Part shown: positions 1 to 9,349 of the stretch, piece after piece | Layout: each line of letters opens with the position of its first letter | Position numbering within the stretch: position 1 is the stretch's first letter | DNA from: Opitutus sp. GAS368 | GTDB taxonomy: Bacteria > Verrucomicrobiota > Verrucomicrobiia > Opitutales > Opitutaceae | NCBI GenBank assembly: GCA_945859965.1 | Contig: CAMAPG010000002.1 | Coordinates: 1-59,390 of the forward strand | Reading direction: 5' to 3' | Length of the DNA: 59,390 nucleotides | Made by a program: the position numbers and the translations under genes | Notes under the pieces: generated by a model | What the model was told of the DNA's origin: nothing | What the model saw: the letters and a program-made list of their open reading frames with translations, nothing else | Database searches by the model: none

Positions 1-235
1 CGCCGGTCGCGGTGACATCGAGGTAGTGCGGCGGGAAGGGATACGGCCGGGAATTTGTTGCGGAGCCGCGGGATGATGAGCGTCTCCGAAGGGTTTGCCT
101 CGATAGTCGCTAGGAATCGATGAAGCGGTGCGCTGCATCGATTGGCACCCCGAATGGGCAGAACAACCCGGCGAGCCCGAAGCAGATGACCGAGAGAAAA
201 AACCCGGAAATTTGCATTGTGGGGAGGAGGGAAGC

Positions 236-391
236 TTATGGCCCGCGACTGTACTTCTCTTTGAATTCGGCGTCGGCCGCCGCTTTGCCCCAAACCCAGC
301 CGGTCGAGGAGTCGGAGGCGGAGGGCATGTTGTAGCGGGCGGCAGCCTCTTGTTGCGCTTGCAGCAAGGATGCGTTGGGAGGCCCACCCAT
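236..391 (-). CDS. small hypothetical protein (51 aa, MGGPPNASLLQAQQEAAARYNMPSASDSSTGWVWGKAAADAEFKEKYSRGP)
   Basis: Manual reverse-strand translation gives an open frame from ATG to TAA with ordinary amino-acid composition; not in the supplied ORF track. Confidence 0.35.
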   Translation of the reverse strand: MGGPPNASLLQAQQEAAARYNMPSASDSSTGWVWGKAAADAEFKEKYSRGP

Positions 392-400
392 TTTCTGGAG

Positions 401-560
401 CTATTCAGAGCGACGAATGACGTAGTCGTTGTAGCCCGAAGGCCTGAGACCGGGGCGGTAAACGGTGACCGGTTTCGCGGGCGAACCACAACCGCCAGCC
501 ACCGCTGCGCAGGCGAGACATAGGGCCAGCCGGATCGTGGCGCCAACGTACGGGTTAGCG
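401..560 (-). CDS. possible small lipoprotein (ATIRLALCLACAAVAGGC lipobox-like); start uncertain
   Basis: C-terminal part of ORF 401..664 has a hydrophobic segment followed by AGGC; directly upstream of the 51-aa ORF on the same strand. Confidence 0.3.
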
Positions 561-715
561 GTGGCATGGCAAGCGGCGAGCTGGCACACTTGCAGGCCGA
601 AAACCAACGACTGCGTGGGAGACAGATTCCTCCGGCGGAACTGGAAAGTCTTCGGGCGGACCATGCGGCGTTGCTGCGGATGCGAGCGGAACTGAATGCG
701 CTGAAATTTTTGTGA

Positions 716-1474
716 CTAACGGCGGACGGAGAGGCGCTCTTTTTGGCGGCCCGTGGCGTCGAAGTTGGCTGGGTCGAGCCAGCGGAGAAAACCGGTCTGA
801 AGGGCGGGCCATTCCGCTTCGGTGATCGAATACCACGCGGTGTCGCGCGAACGGCCATTCTGAATGACGGCATTGCGAAAAATGCCTTCGAAGGAAAAAC
901 CGAGGCGCTCCGCCGCGGCGCGGGAGGCGGCGTTCAGGAGATTGCATTTCCACACGGTGCGCCGGTAGCCGAGGCTGAAGGCGCGCTCTATCATGAGAAA
1001 CATCGCCTCGGTTGCCGCCGGCTTGCGCTGGAGCAAGGGCGAGTAGGCGAGGTGGCCTATCTCGATAGCGCCGTTGGCGGGATCGATATTCAGGTACGCG
1101 GCCACGCCGCCGGGCTGGCCGGTGGAGCGATCGATGAGGGCGTAGAAGAGTGTGGTGGGGTCACGTAATGTTTCCTCGATCCACCGATAGTAGTCGTCGA
1201 AGGACGAAAAAGGCCCGTAAGGGAGGTAAGTCCAGTTCCGGCCTTCCGCATCGAGGGTGTTCACTTCCCACAGCGATTTCCCGTGGCGCGCCGCGTCGAG
1301 GGCCTCGAGACGGTAAAAGCGGCCATCCAGCGGCTCGCATCGCGGAAAGGGCGCGGCTTTCCAAGTCGGCACCACCCATCCGATGGGCTGGCCGAGATGA
1401 TTGAAGTCGTGAGGTATGGGGCGGGTTGGATTCACATGAGCCTGGCTGGGAAATGCAATGCGCAGCCATGTCAT
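716..1474 (-). CDS. GNAT family N-acetyltransferase (exact start uncertain)
   Basis: 252 aa; GNAT features (GGVAAYLNIDPANGAIEIGHLAYSPLLQRKPAATEAMFLMIERAF.. NAASRAAAERLGFSFEGIFRNA). Confidence 0.85.
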   Translation of the reverse strand: MTWLRIAFPSQAHVNPTRPIPHDFNHLGQPIGWVVPTWKAAPFPRCEPLDGRFYRLEALDAARHGKSLWEVNTLDAEGRNWTYLPYGPFSSFDDYYRWIEETLRDPTTLFYALIDRSTGQPGGVAAYLNIDPANGAIEIGHLAYSPLLQRKPAATEAMFLMIERAFSLGYRRTVWKCNLLNAASRAAAERLGFSFEGIFRNAVIQNGRSRDTAWYSITEAEWPALQTGFLRWLDPANFDATGRQKERLSVRR

Positions 1475-1606
1475 AGCCCGCGGCTGAAGGAAATGGGTGG
1501 TTTTTCAGTCTGGTGGGCGGGGTCCGGCAAAAGGAGCATTGACAAGGAGGGGCTCCGCTTTGTCTTTTCCTCCCTCTTTGTGGGGCGCAGACGCCTCCCA
1601 AGCCAC

Positions 1607-1681
<75 letters not shown>

Positions 1682-1847
1682 TTTTTACGGTCGGTTGAGA
1701 GGGGAAGACAATCCCTTCGGCTGGCATTGGTAAAAATGCCCACGGCGTCAAAGTTTTGGTTGCCTTCGATCGGTCCGGCCGTATGACCTGATCCTCTTTT
1801 CCACTACGCCTGCCTCCAATTCCGGGGTGACAGGGGGAACGAAAACC

Positions 1848-2624
1848 ATGAAACAACCGCATAAACTCAACGTTACGCCGCGCGCCCAGACAGGCCGCAG
1901 CGCCTCCCGTCGGCTCCGCAAGGCCAATCAAGTCCCGGCCATCCTTTACGGAAAGCACACGAAGCCGGAGAGCCTCACGATCGATGGCCCGGAATTTACC
2001 CGCCTGATCAAGGCTGTGGCCGGTTCCGCCACGCTGGTTGAACTCACTCGCAAGGACAAGGCCGACAAGGCTTTATCATTCTTCCAGGAGGTTCAGCGCG
2101 ATCCCATTACCGACAAATATCTCCACGTCGACCTTCGCGAAGTAAAGGCGGACGAGAAGTTCGAAATCCGCGTCAACCTGCACCTCGCCGGTGAGTCGTT
2201 TGGCGTGAAGAACCAGAGCGGCGTGTTGGAAACGCCCACCTATGCGGTGCGCATCCGCTGCCTGCCGAAGGATCTCCCTCCTTTTATCGAAGTCGATGTC
2301 ACGGAGCTCAAGGTCGGCGAAACCATTCACGTGGGTGAGCTGAAGCAGATCCCCGGAGTCGATTTTCTCGACGATAAGTCCCAGCCCGTCGTTTCGTGCG
2401 TCGAGCCGGTGGCCGAAATCGTCACCGAAGCCCCGGTGGCCGCTGCCGCCACGGCCGAAGGCGCCGCCGCCGCTCCAGCTGCTGGTGCTGCCGCTCCCAC
2501 CGCCGATGGCAAAGCCGCCCCTGCCGCCGACGGCAAGGCCGCCGCTCCTGCCGCCGCTGGCGACAAGAAGGCCGCCGCTCCGGCTGCGGGCGACAAGAAG
2601 CCCGCTGCACCCGCCAAGAAGTAA
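1848..2624 (+). CDS. rplY: 50S ribosomal protein L25/general stress protein Ctc with long Ala/Pro/Lys-rich C-terminal tail
   Basis: N-terminal L25 motif (RTGRSASRRLRKANQVPAILYGKH) and TL5/CTC-like C domain; low-complexity tail. Confidence 0.9.
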   Translation: MKQPHKLNVTPRAQTGRSASRRLRKANQVPAILYGKHTKPESLTIDGPEFTRLIKAVAGSATLVELTRKDKADKALSFFQEVQRDPITDKYLHVDLREVKADEKFEIRVNLHLAGESFGVKNQSGVLETPTYAVRIRCLPKDLPPFIEVDVTELKVGETIHVGELKQIPGVDFLDDKSQPVVSCVEPVAEIVTEAPVAAAATAEGAAAAPAAGAAAPTADGKAAPAADGKAAAPAAAGDKKAAAPAAGDKKPAAPAKK

Positions 2625-2685
2625 GTTTTTCCCCGGACCGGCCCGCCGCTTGACCCGGCTGGCCGGTCCGATTGTTCTTTGAGTC

Positions 2686-3285
2686 ATGTCCATCTCGCTC
2701 GTTGCCGGTCTCGGCAACCCGGGCCGTGATTACGCCGATACCCGCCATAACCTGGGCTGGGTCGTAATCGACGCCCTGGCCCGCCGTCAGGGACTTTCCT
2801 GGCAAAAGGAGCGCCGCTTCGACGCCGAAGTCGCCCGCTGGGACTACGCGCCTGGCCAGACCCGCTGGTTGGTGAAGCCGCTGTCGTTTATGAACGACAG
2901 TGGAGTCCCGCTCCGGTCGTTCGCCAGTTTTCACAAGATTCCGACGTCCGCGATCCTCGCCGTTTACGACGAAATCGCGATCGACCTCGGCCGCGTGAAG
3001 ATTTCTGTCACCGGCAGCGCCGGCGGCCACAACGGCGTCGCTAGTCTGCTGGAGCATCTCGGTGACGGATTTATCCGCTACCGGGTTGGAATCGGCCCGA
3101 AGGAGCCGGTGGAGATGGACCTCAAGGATTTCGTTTTAGGAAAATTTTCGCCCGCTCAACTCAAAATCATCGACCAGACCCTAGATTCCACTCTCCAAGG
3201 CCTCGCATTGCTCCTCGAAAGCGGTGTTGCCCGGGCCATGAACCTCCTCAATCGTAGAGCTCAAAATGAACCCGACCAAACGTAA
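2686..3285 (+). CDS. pth: peptidyl-tRNA hydrolase
   Basis: VAGLGNPGRDYADTRHNLGW, LVKPLSFMNDSG, GGHNGVASL motifs. Confidence 0.96.
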   Translation: MSISLVAGLGNPGRDYADTRHNLGWVVIDALARRQGLSWQKERRFDAEVARWDYAPGQTRWLVKPLSFMNDSGVPLRSFASFHKIPTSAILAVYDEIAIDLGRVKISVTGSAGGHNGVASLLEHLGDGFIRYRVGIGPKEPVEMDLKDFVLGKFSPAQLKIIDQTLDSTLQGLALLLESGVARAMNLLNRRAQNEPDQT

Positions 3286-3562
3286 CTACCGCGCGACCTT
3301 CATCCTCGATAATCGCGGCAAGGAAGATTCCATCGACCAGATCATCGAGGGCGTGAAAAAAGACATCTCGGCCGTGCAGGGCGAGGTCACCTCCGTCGAA
3401 AACATCGGCAAGAAGGACTTCATCCGCGTCACCGACCGGAAGTTCACCGGCGCTGCCTACGTGCACATGGCCTTCTCTGCTCCCGCCGAGGGCCCGGCCC
3501 AGCTCAAGGAACGTCTCCGCCTCAACAGCAGCGTCTACCGCACCTTCGTCCAGAGCGCCTGA
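3266..3562 (+). CDS. rpsF: 30S ribosomal protein S6
   Basis: 98-aa S6-like sequence (NYRATFILDNRGKEDSIDQIIEGVKKDI) directly before ssb; overlaps pth by 20 nt. Confidence 0.9.
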   Translation: MNPTKRNYRATFILDNRGKEDSIDQIIEGVKKDISAVQGEVTSVENIGKKDFIRVTDRKFTGAAYVHMAFSAPAEGPAQLKERLRLNSSVYRTFVQSA

Positions 3563-3585
3563 GCGCCGGACCGCTGCGCCACCCC

Positions 3586-4062
3586 ATGGCCTACCTCAAC
3601 AAAGTCTTCCTCATCGGCAACCTGACGCGCGATCCCGAACTGCGGGTTACGCCCAAGGGCACGGCCATCTGTCAGTTTGGCATCGCGGTGAACCGTCAAT
3701 TCAAGGACGAGTCTGGCGCGACCCGGGATGAGACGACGTTTGTGGACATCGAGGCGTGGGGCAAGCAGGGCGAGCTCGTTTCCAAGTACCTTTCGAAGGG
3801 CAGCCTCGCGATGGTCGAGGGCCGCCTGAAGTTCGACCAGTGGGAGGACAAGACCAGCGGCCAGAAACGCAGCAAGCTTAAGGTCGTCCTCGATAACGTC
3901 CAGTTTCTCTCCACCCGCGGCGGCGCGGCGGGTGGCGGTGGCGGTGGAGCCGCTCCCGACGAGGCCGGCGAAGCGCCTTCGCCCGAGCGTCATGCTCCCC
4001 CGGCCCGCGGCGCCAAACCGGCGGCGGCGGCCGAGACCGTCGACGAAGACGTGCCGTTTTGA
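3586..4062 (+). CDS. ssb: single-stranded DNA-binding protein
   Basis: MAYLNKVFLIGNLTRDPELRVTPKGTAICQFGIAVNR; acidic C-terminal tip DEDVPF. Confidence 0.97.
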   Translation: MAYLNKVFLIGNLTRDPELRVTPKGTAICQFGIAVNRQFKDESGATRDETTFVDIEAWGKQGELVSKYLSKGSLAMVEGRLKFDQWEDKTSGQKRSKLKVVLDNVQFLSTRGGAAGGGGGGAAPDEAGEAPSPERHAPPARGAKPAAAAETVDEDVPF

Positions 4063-4125
4063 GCGCGGACCTGTCTCCTTAAGCCTACCGCTTACATCTC
4101 TTAAAACTTACAACTAAATCCTCCC

Positions 4126-4608
4126 ATGGCCTACAATGAAGTTCTGCTCGTCAAACCCGTCGATGGTCTCGGCGGCGAAGGCGACCAAGTCAAAGTCCGC
4201 GCCGGTTACGCGCGCAATTATCTCCTTCCCCGCAGCATCGCGGTGCCGGTGACCACCGCCAATCGCAAGCAGGTCGAGGCGCTGAAGAAGCGTCGCGGCG
4301 AGCGCGAAGCGCATGAGCTCAACGGCGCGCAGGAGCTCGCCAAGAAGCTCGAGAAGACCGGTCTCGCATTCGCCGTGAAGACGGGCGAGGGCGGCAAGAT
4401 GTTCGGCGCGATCACCGCCACCGACATCCACGACAAACTCGTGGCGGCCGGGATCGACGTGGAAAAGCGCCGCATCCACCTGCACACGCCGGTCAAGACG
4501 ATCGGCAAGCACACCGTGAAGGTGAAGCTGCACTCCGATGTGACCGTCGAACTCAATTTCGACGTTGTCTCGGAGAATCCGATCGTCGCCTCCGAGGAGA
4601 AGAAATAA
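4126..4608 (+). CDS. rplI: 50S ribosomal protein L9
   Basis: EVLLVKPVDGLGGEGDQVKVRAGYARNYLLPRSIAVPVT. Confidence 0.97.
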   Translation: MAYNEVLLVKPVDGLGGEGDQVKVRAGYARNYLLPRSIAVPVTTANRKQVEALKKRRGEREAHELNGAQELAKKLEKTGLAFAVKTGEGGKMFGAITATDIHDKLVAAGIDVEKRRIHLHTPVKTIGKHTVKVKLHSDVTVELNFDVVSENPIVASEEKK

Positions 4609-4632
4609 TCTCGCGGCGACCCTTTTGCGCGA

Positions 4633-4657
4633 GCCGCGTCCCCGGGGCGCGGCTTTT
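4633..4657 (+). terminator. putative intrinsic terminator after rplI
   Basis: GCCGCG-TCCCCGGGG-CGCGGC followed by TTTT. Confidence 0.55.
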
Positions 4658-4747
4658 GCGTTTGGGGCGCGCGGTTGTGAGTTAAGCGAGAATAACTCCG
4701 CATTGCCTTCTTTCGCTTCGCCCGCTCGCATTTCCTCTTTCCTTTGA

Positions 4748-6145
4748 ATGGCTGAAGCCGTCGCTACCTTCCCCTCCACCCGTCGTTCCGACGGGGCGCC
4801 CGCGGTCTTCACCGGCCGCACGGCACCGCATAGCGTCGAAGCGGAAGAGTATTTGCTCTCCTGCTGCCTGTTGGACGGCGCCGACGTCATTTCCCGCTGC
4901 CTGGAAGCCCGGATCCGGCCGGAATCGTTTTACCTGGCGACGCACGCCATCGTCTATGAACGCCTGCTCGAGCTTTACAATCGCCAGAGCCCGATCGACA
5001 TCGCGGTCCTGGCCGAGGAGCTCAAGACCGCCAAACAGCTCGATTCGATCGGCGGCTATGCGTTCCTGACGCAGGTGAGCAGCCGCATCCCGACGACGGC
5101 CCAAGCGGGGTATTTCATTGAGAAAGTCCGCGAACTGCACCTGCTGCGCGAGCTGATCAAGTCGGCCACCGGCGCGGTCGAGGACTGCTACAATTTTTCG
5201 GGAGGGATCGACGAGTTTGTCGACAAGGTTGAGCAAAGCCTCTTCGCCGTGACCCAGAATCGCGTGAGCGAAAGCGCGAAGCAGATGAAGGAGCCGACGC
5301 GCGAGGCCATGAACGTCATCACCAAGATGATGATGAAGAAAGGCGAGCTCACCGGGGTCAGCTCCGGCTTCAAGGACCTCGATGCGCTGACCTTCGGTTT
5401 CCAGCGGCAGGAAATGATCGTGCTCGCGGCCCGTCCCTCGATGGGAAAGACCTCGCTGGCGCTCAATTTTGCCGAGGCGGCGGCGATGCCGAAGCGGGGC
5501 GAAGGGGTGGCGGCGCTGGTGTTTTCGCTCGAAATGAGCTCCTCGCAGCTTGCCTTGCGCATGCTGTGCTCGCGGGCGCGCGTGAACATGAAACTGCTGC
5601 GGGACGGCCTGCTGTCGAAGAACGGCACCGAACAGTCGGAATTGATCAAGGCGGCGGATGAATTCTCCAAGGCGCCCATCTTCATCGACGATTCGAGCGC
5701 GATTTCGATCATACAGCTCCGGGCCAAGGCGCGGCGCATCCATGCCCGGCACAAACTGGGGTTTATCGTCGTCGATTACCTCCAGCTCCTCAGCCCGACC
5801 GACTCAAAAACGCCTCGCGAACAGCAGGTGGCGGAGGCCTCGCGCGGATTAAAGGCCTTGGCGAAGGAACTCGACGTGCCCGTGCTTGTATTAAGTCAAC
5901 TCAACCGCTCCTCCGAGAAGGAAAACCGCACCCCCCGCCTGGCGGATTTGCGTGAATCCGGCTCGATCGAGCAAGATGCTGACGTAGTTCTCATGCTGGC
6001 CCGACCCAAAGACGCAGACGAAAAATTCCAAGTTGCCGCCGACTCGGCCGAGTTAATCGTTGCCAAGCAACGAAACGGGCCGGTAGGAGAGTTGAAACTT
6101 ACGTTCCTCCGAGACATCACCCGCTTTGAAAACTATACTCAGTAA
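4748..6145 (+). CDS. dnaB: replicative DNA helicase DnaB
   Basis: N-domain (PHSVEAEEYLLSCCLLDG), Walker A AARPSMGKTSLALN, FIVVDYLQLL, LSQLNRSSEKE. Confidence 0.97.
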   Translation: MAEAVATFPSTRRSDGAPAVFTGRTAPHSVEAEEYLLSCCLLDGADVISRCLEARIRPESFYLATHAIVYERLLELYNRQSPIDIAVLAEELKTAKQLDSIGGYAFLTQVSSRIPTTAQAGYFIEKVRELHLLRELIKSATGAVEDCYNFSGGIDEFVDKVEQSLFAVTQNRVSESAKQMKEPTREAMNVITKMMMKKGELTGVSSGFKDLDALTFGFQRQEMIVLAARPSMGKTSLALNFAEAAAMPKRGEGVAALVFSLEMSSSQLALRMLCSRARVNMKLLRDGLLSKNGTEQSELIKAADEFSKAPIFIDDSSAISIIQLRAKARRIHARHKLGFIVVDYLQLLSPTDSKTPREQQVAEASRGLKALAKELDVPVLVLSQLNRSSEKENRTPRLADLRESGSIEQDADVVLMLARPKDADEKFQVAADSAELIVAKQRNGPVGELKLTFLRDITRFENYTQ

Positions 6146-8507
6146 CCCGGTGCGCAGGGTCACCTGGCCCATTTTCGCCTTTTTATTAGCACTCGTGGCG
6201 GGCGAGTCGCACGGATGGGCCCAGGCCCAGCCACCGGCCCAGCCCGGCCAGCCGACGCCGGTGCTTTACAAAGTGGGGACGATAACGGTCAAATTCGTCG
6301 GCACGGCCAGCATCAACGAGCAGGTGGTCCGCGCCAACATGCAGGTGCGGGAAGGCGGGGATCTCGACGACTCGATGATCGACCGTGACATCCGCTCCCT
6401 CTACCGGACGGGCCTGTTTGAGTTTGTCGAGGTCCGTCGCGGTGATGTCGGCGCGGACCGCACCGTTGACCTCGTGTTTGAGGTGACCCCGAAATACCGG
6501 ATTTCGACGATCAAGTACGACGGCAACGTCAAGGTGAAGACCCGGTCGCTGGAGAAGGAAGTCAAATCCAAGCGCAGCCTTTCGCTCGACGAACGCCAGA
6601 TCAAGGATGACGCCGAAAAAATCCGCGAATATTACCAGAAGGCGGGCTACAACCAGTCCCAGATCACCTACGTCATCGACCGCGACCGGGTGACCGGTTT
6701 CGGCGCGGTGACCTTCAAGATCAAGGAAGGCAACAAGGTCAAAATTCAGGAAATCCGCTTTACCGGCAACGACCACGTCAAGGCCCGCACCCTCCGCAAG
6801 GAGATGGAGACGAAAAAGCGGACATGGATCTCCTGGCTGTTCGGCACGGGCCGGTTCAAGGACGATCAGTTCGAAGACGACTTGGACAAGCTGCGCGACT
6901 ATTACCGCGAGCAGGGTTTCCTCGACGTTGAAATCGCCCCGGACAAGATCGCCTACGATTATCCGACGCCGAAGAAGATGCTCATCACCATCGCGGTGGT
7001 GGAAGGCCGCCAGTACCGGATCGGCGACATCACCTTTACCGGTAATAAACTGTACCCGACGGATTTGCTGCGCCGCCTGCTGCGGCAGCGCACCGGCGCG
7101 GTGTTTGCCCCGGCTAAACTCGATAAGGACAGCGAACGCCTGCAGGATTTCTACGGTCGTGACGGCTATCTCGACACGCGCGTGCGGCTGGTCCGAAAAC
7201 CGAATGTCGGCACCGGCAACATCGACATCGAATACGCCGTCAACGAAAGCGACAAATTCTACGTGGAGTCCGTGCACATCGAGGGCAACACGAAGACCAA
7301 AAATACCGTCATCCTCCGCGAACTGACGCTGGGACCGGGTGATGTGTTCAACGCGGTGAGCATGAAGATCAGCAAGCTCCGTTTGGAGAACACGCGGTTC
7401 TTCGAAGACGTGAACATGACCGATGAGCCGACGAATCTGCCCGGCCGCCGCCATCTCAAGGTCGCAGTGCGGGAAGGCCGCACGGGCAATCTCTCCTTCG
7501 GCGCGGGCTTCAGCTCGCTGGAGCGCGCCTCGATTTTCGCGGAATTCTCCCAGGGTAATTTCGACCTTTTTAATCCCCATTCCCTTTTCCAGGGTGATGG
7601 CCAGAAATTCCAGCTCCGCCTGCAGTTGGGGTCGCAATCCAGCGAAATCGTCCTGTCATTCGAAGAACCCTGGCTCTTCCAGCAGCAACTCGCCCTCGGC
7701 TTCTCCATTTTCCGCTCGAGCTCCGACTACACCAGCTCGATCTACGAGGAAATCCGCACGGGCGCCGAAGTCTATCTGCGCAAGATGCTGATCCCGCAGA
7801 TGAATATCGAAGGCAAACTGTCTTATCGGTACGAAGTGGTGGACATCAACAACGTCGATCCCTCGGCTTCCGCGATCATCCAGTCGTTTGCGGGCAAGAA
7901 CAGTCTGTCGATGGTCAACTTCCAGTTGCTGCGCGATACGCGCGACAAAATCATCAACACGACCAAGGGTAATTACGCGGAATTTGACACGGGCATTGCC
8001 GGTGGTCCCCTCGGTGGCAGCGAGAATTATTATTCGCTGGAGTTCCGCGGCTCGCAATTTTTCCCGGTCTTCGAGGCCCAGGGCCAGACGCTGGCCCTGC
8101 TGTATCGCGCCGGCGTCAAACAGAACTATGGCGACAGCAAGACGGTTCCGTATTACGATCGGTTTTTCCTCGGTGGACCATATAATTTGCGCGGGTTTGA
8201 GTACCGTAAAGTTGGTCCCAAGGACGCCTCGGGCGAGCCGATCGGCGGTAAAAGCTACGGCTTCTTCAGTGCCGAATACTTCATCGATGTCGTCAGTCCC
8301 ATCCGGGTCGCCTTCTTCTATGACGCCGGCTTCGTGAACAAGGGCGCCTATGACTTTGCTCCCACCCAATACCGGGACAACTTTGGCTTCGGCATCCACT
8401 TGTTCGTGGCCGGTCAGCCGCTCACCCTGGACTTCGGCATCCCGATCACCGCGGACAAAGGTGATAAGAGCAACCAGTTCAACTTTTCCTTTGGCACCCG
8501 GTATTAA
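6126..8507 (+). CDS. bamA: outer membrane protein assembly factor BamA (POTRA repeats plus Omp85 barrel)
   Basis: Signal peptide, several POTRA-like repeats, barrel with FLGGPYNLRGFEYRKVGP (VRGF-type motif), C-terminal aromatic; TTG start overlaps dnaB by 20 nt. Confidence 0.95.
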   Translation: MKTILSNPVRRVTWPIFAFLLALVAGESHGWAQAQPPAQPGQPTPVLYKVGTITVKFVGTASINEQVVRANMQVREGGDLDDSMIDRDIRSLYRTGLFEFVEVRRGDVGADRTVDLVFEVTPKYRISTIKYDGNVKVKTRSLEKEVKSKRSLSLDERQIKDDAEKIREYYQKAGYNQSQITYVIDRDRVTGFGAVTFKIKEGNKVKIQEIRFTGNDHVKARTLRKEMETKKRTWISWLFGTGRFKDDQFEDDLDKLRDYYREQGFLDVEIAPDKIAYDYPTPKKMLITIAVVEGRQYRIGDITFTGNKLYPTDLLRRLLRQRTGAVFAPAKLDKDSERLQDFYGRDGYLDTRVRLVRKPNVGTGNIDIEYAVNESDKFYVESVHIEGNTKTKNTVILRELTLGPGDVFNAVSMKISKLRLENTRFFEDVNMTDEPTNLPGRRHLKVAVREGRTGNLSFGAGFSSLERASIFAEFSQGNFDLFNPHSLFQGDGQKFQLRLQLGSQSSEIVLSFEEPWLFQQQLALGFSIFRSSSDYTSSIYEEIRTGAEVYLRKMLIPQMNIEGKLSYRYEVVDINNVDPSASAIIQSFAGKNSLSMVNFQLLRDTRDKIINTTKGNYAEFDTGIAGGPLGGSENYYSLEFRGSQFFPVFEAQGQTLALLYRAGVKQNYGDSKTVPYYDRFFLGGPYNLRGFEYRKVGPKDASGEPIGGKSYGFFSAEYFIDVVSPIRVAFFYDAGFVNKGAYDFAPTQYRDNFGFGIHLFVAGQPLTLDFGIPITADKGDKSNQFNFSFGTRY

Positions 8508-8546
8508 TCCGGCCTAGCCTGACTGTTACTTCAGCAACACCGTTCC

Positions 8547-9227
8547 ATGAAAAAACTCGCGCAAACCCTGTTTACCCTGGCCGCTTTCGGTCTTTCCTCG
8601 CTCCTCGTCCACGCCCAGCCGGCTCCCAAGATCCTCGTGGTCGACCTGGCGAAGCTGTATGACAGCCACTATAAGACGGAAGAGCACGTGGCCAAGCTGA
8701 CCGGCGACGAGAAGAAAGCTTCGGAAGAACTCGAAAAACTGAATGCGGAAGGCAACACCCTCGTCGAGCAGTATAAGGAACTGATCGAGCAGGCGAAGAA
8801 TCCGGCCCTGACCGGCGAAGCACGGACCAAGGCCGAGGCCGAATCGCAGAAGAAGCTGGAGCAAATCCAGGCCAAGCAAAACGAAGTCGGTACCTTCCGG
8901 AACAATGCGACCCGTTCGATTCAGCAACGGCTCAAGACTTTCATGAGCTTGATGCTCGATGAAATCGGCAAGATCGCGACCGAGATCGCCAAGAAAAAGG
9001 GCGCCACGCTCCTGATCGACAAATCCGGCCCATCGGCCATCGGGGTCTCCAATATTATCTATTTCGATCCGGCTTACGACATCACCGACGAGGTGATGAA
9101 GGAGATCAACCAGGACCGTCCGGCTTCCCCCGTGACCGCTCCGTCGGCAGCGCCCGCCAGTTCCGCGGCTCCAGCGGCCAGACCCAGCGCTTCACCCATG
9201 ATCACGGTGCCAGGCGCGAAGAAATAA
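8547..9227 (+). CDS. skp: OmpH/Skp family periplasmic chaperone
   Basis: Signal peptide, coiled-coil OmpH-like sequence ending VLLIDKSG-like region; between bamA and lpxD. Confidence 0.88.
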   Translation: MKKLAQTLFTLAAFGLSSLLVHAQPAPKILVVDLAKLYDSHYKTEEHVAKLTGDEKKASEELEKLNAEGNTLVEQYKELIEQAKNPALTGEARTKAEAESQKKLEQIQAKQNEVGTFRNNATRSIQQRLKTFMSLMLDEIGKIATEIAKKKGATLLIDKSGPSAIGVSNIIYFDPAYDITDEVMKEINQDRPASPVTAPSAAPASSAAPAARPSASPMITVPGAKK

Positions 9228-9252
9228 CCTTCGCCACGCTTTGAATCTTCCA

Positions 9253-9280
9253 GTCCCGCTCGAATTGAGCGGGACTTTTT
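9253..9280 (+). terminator. intrinsic terminator
   Basis: GTCCCGCTC-GAATT-GAGCGGGAC-TTTTT. Confidence 0.8.
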
Positions 9281-9349
9281 GTGTCAAAGGCCCGAGCTCC
9301 GCACGAGTGGAACATTGCGCCGCGCACGGAAACCCCCACCATCGTCTCC

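Noticed and set aside
1-235. Possible ORFs at the left edge
   Set aside because: Several short competing frames, none with convincing start, motif or continuity; cannot be resolved from this window.
2440-2624. Possible CRISPR-like or minisatellite array
   Set aside because: Repeats are in frame within the L25 tail and imperfect; no spacer/repeat regularity.
4682-5752. 356-aa minus-strand ORF
   Set aside because: Antisense to dnaB.
6186-7637. 483-aa minus-strand ORF
   Set aside because: Antisense to bamA; typical GC shadow.
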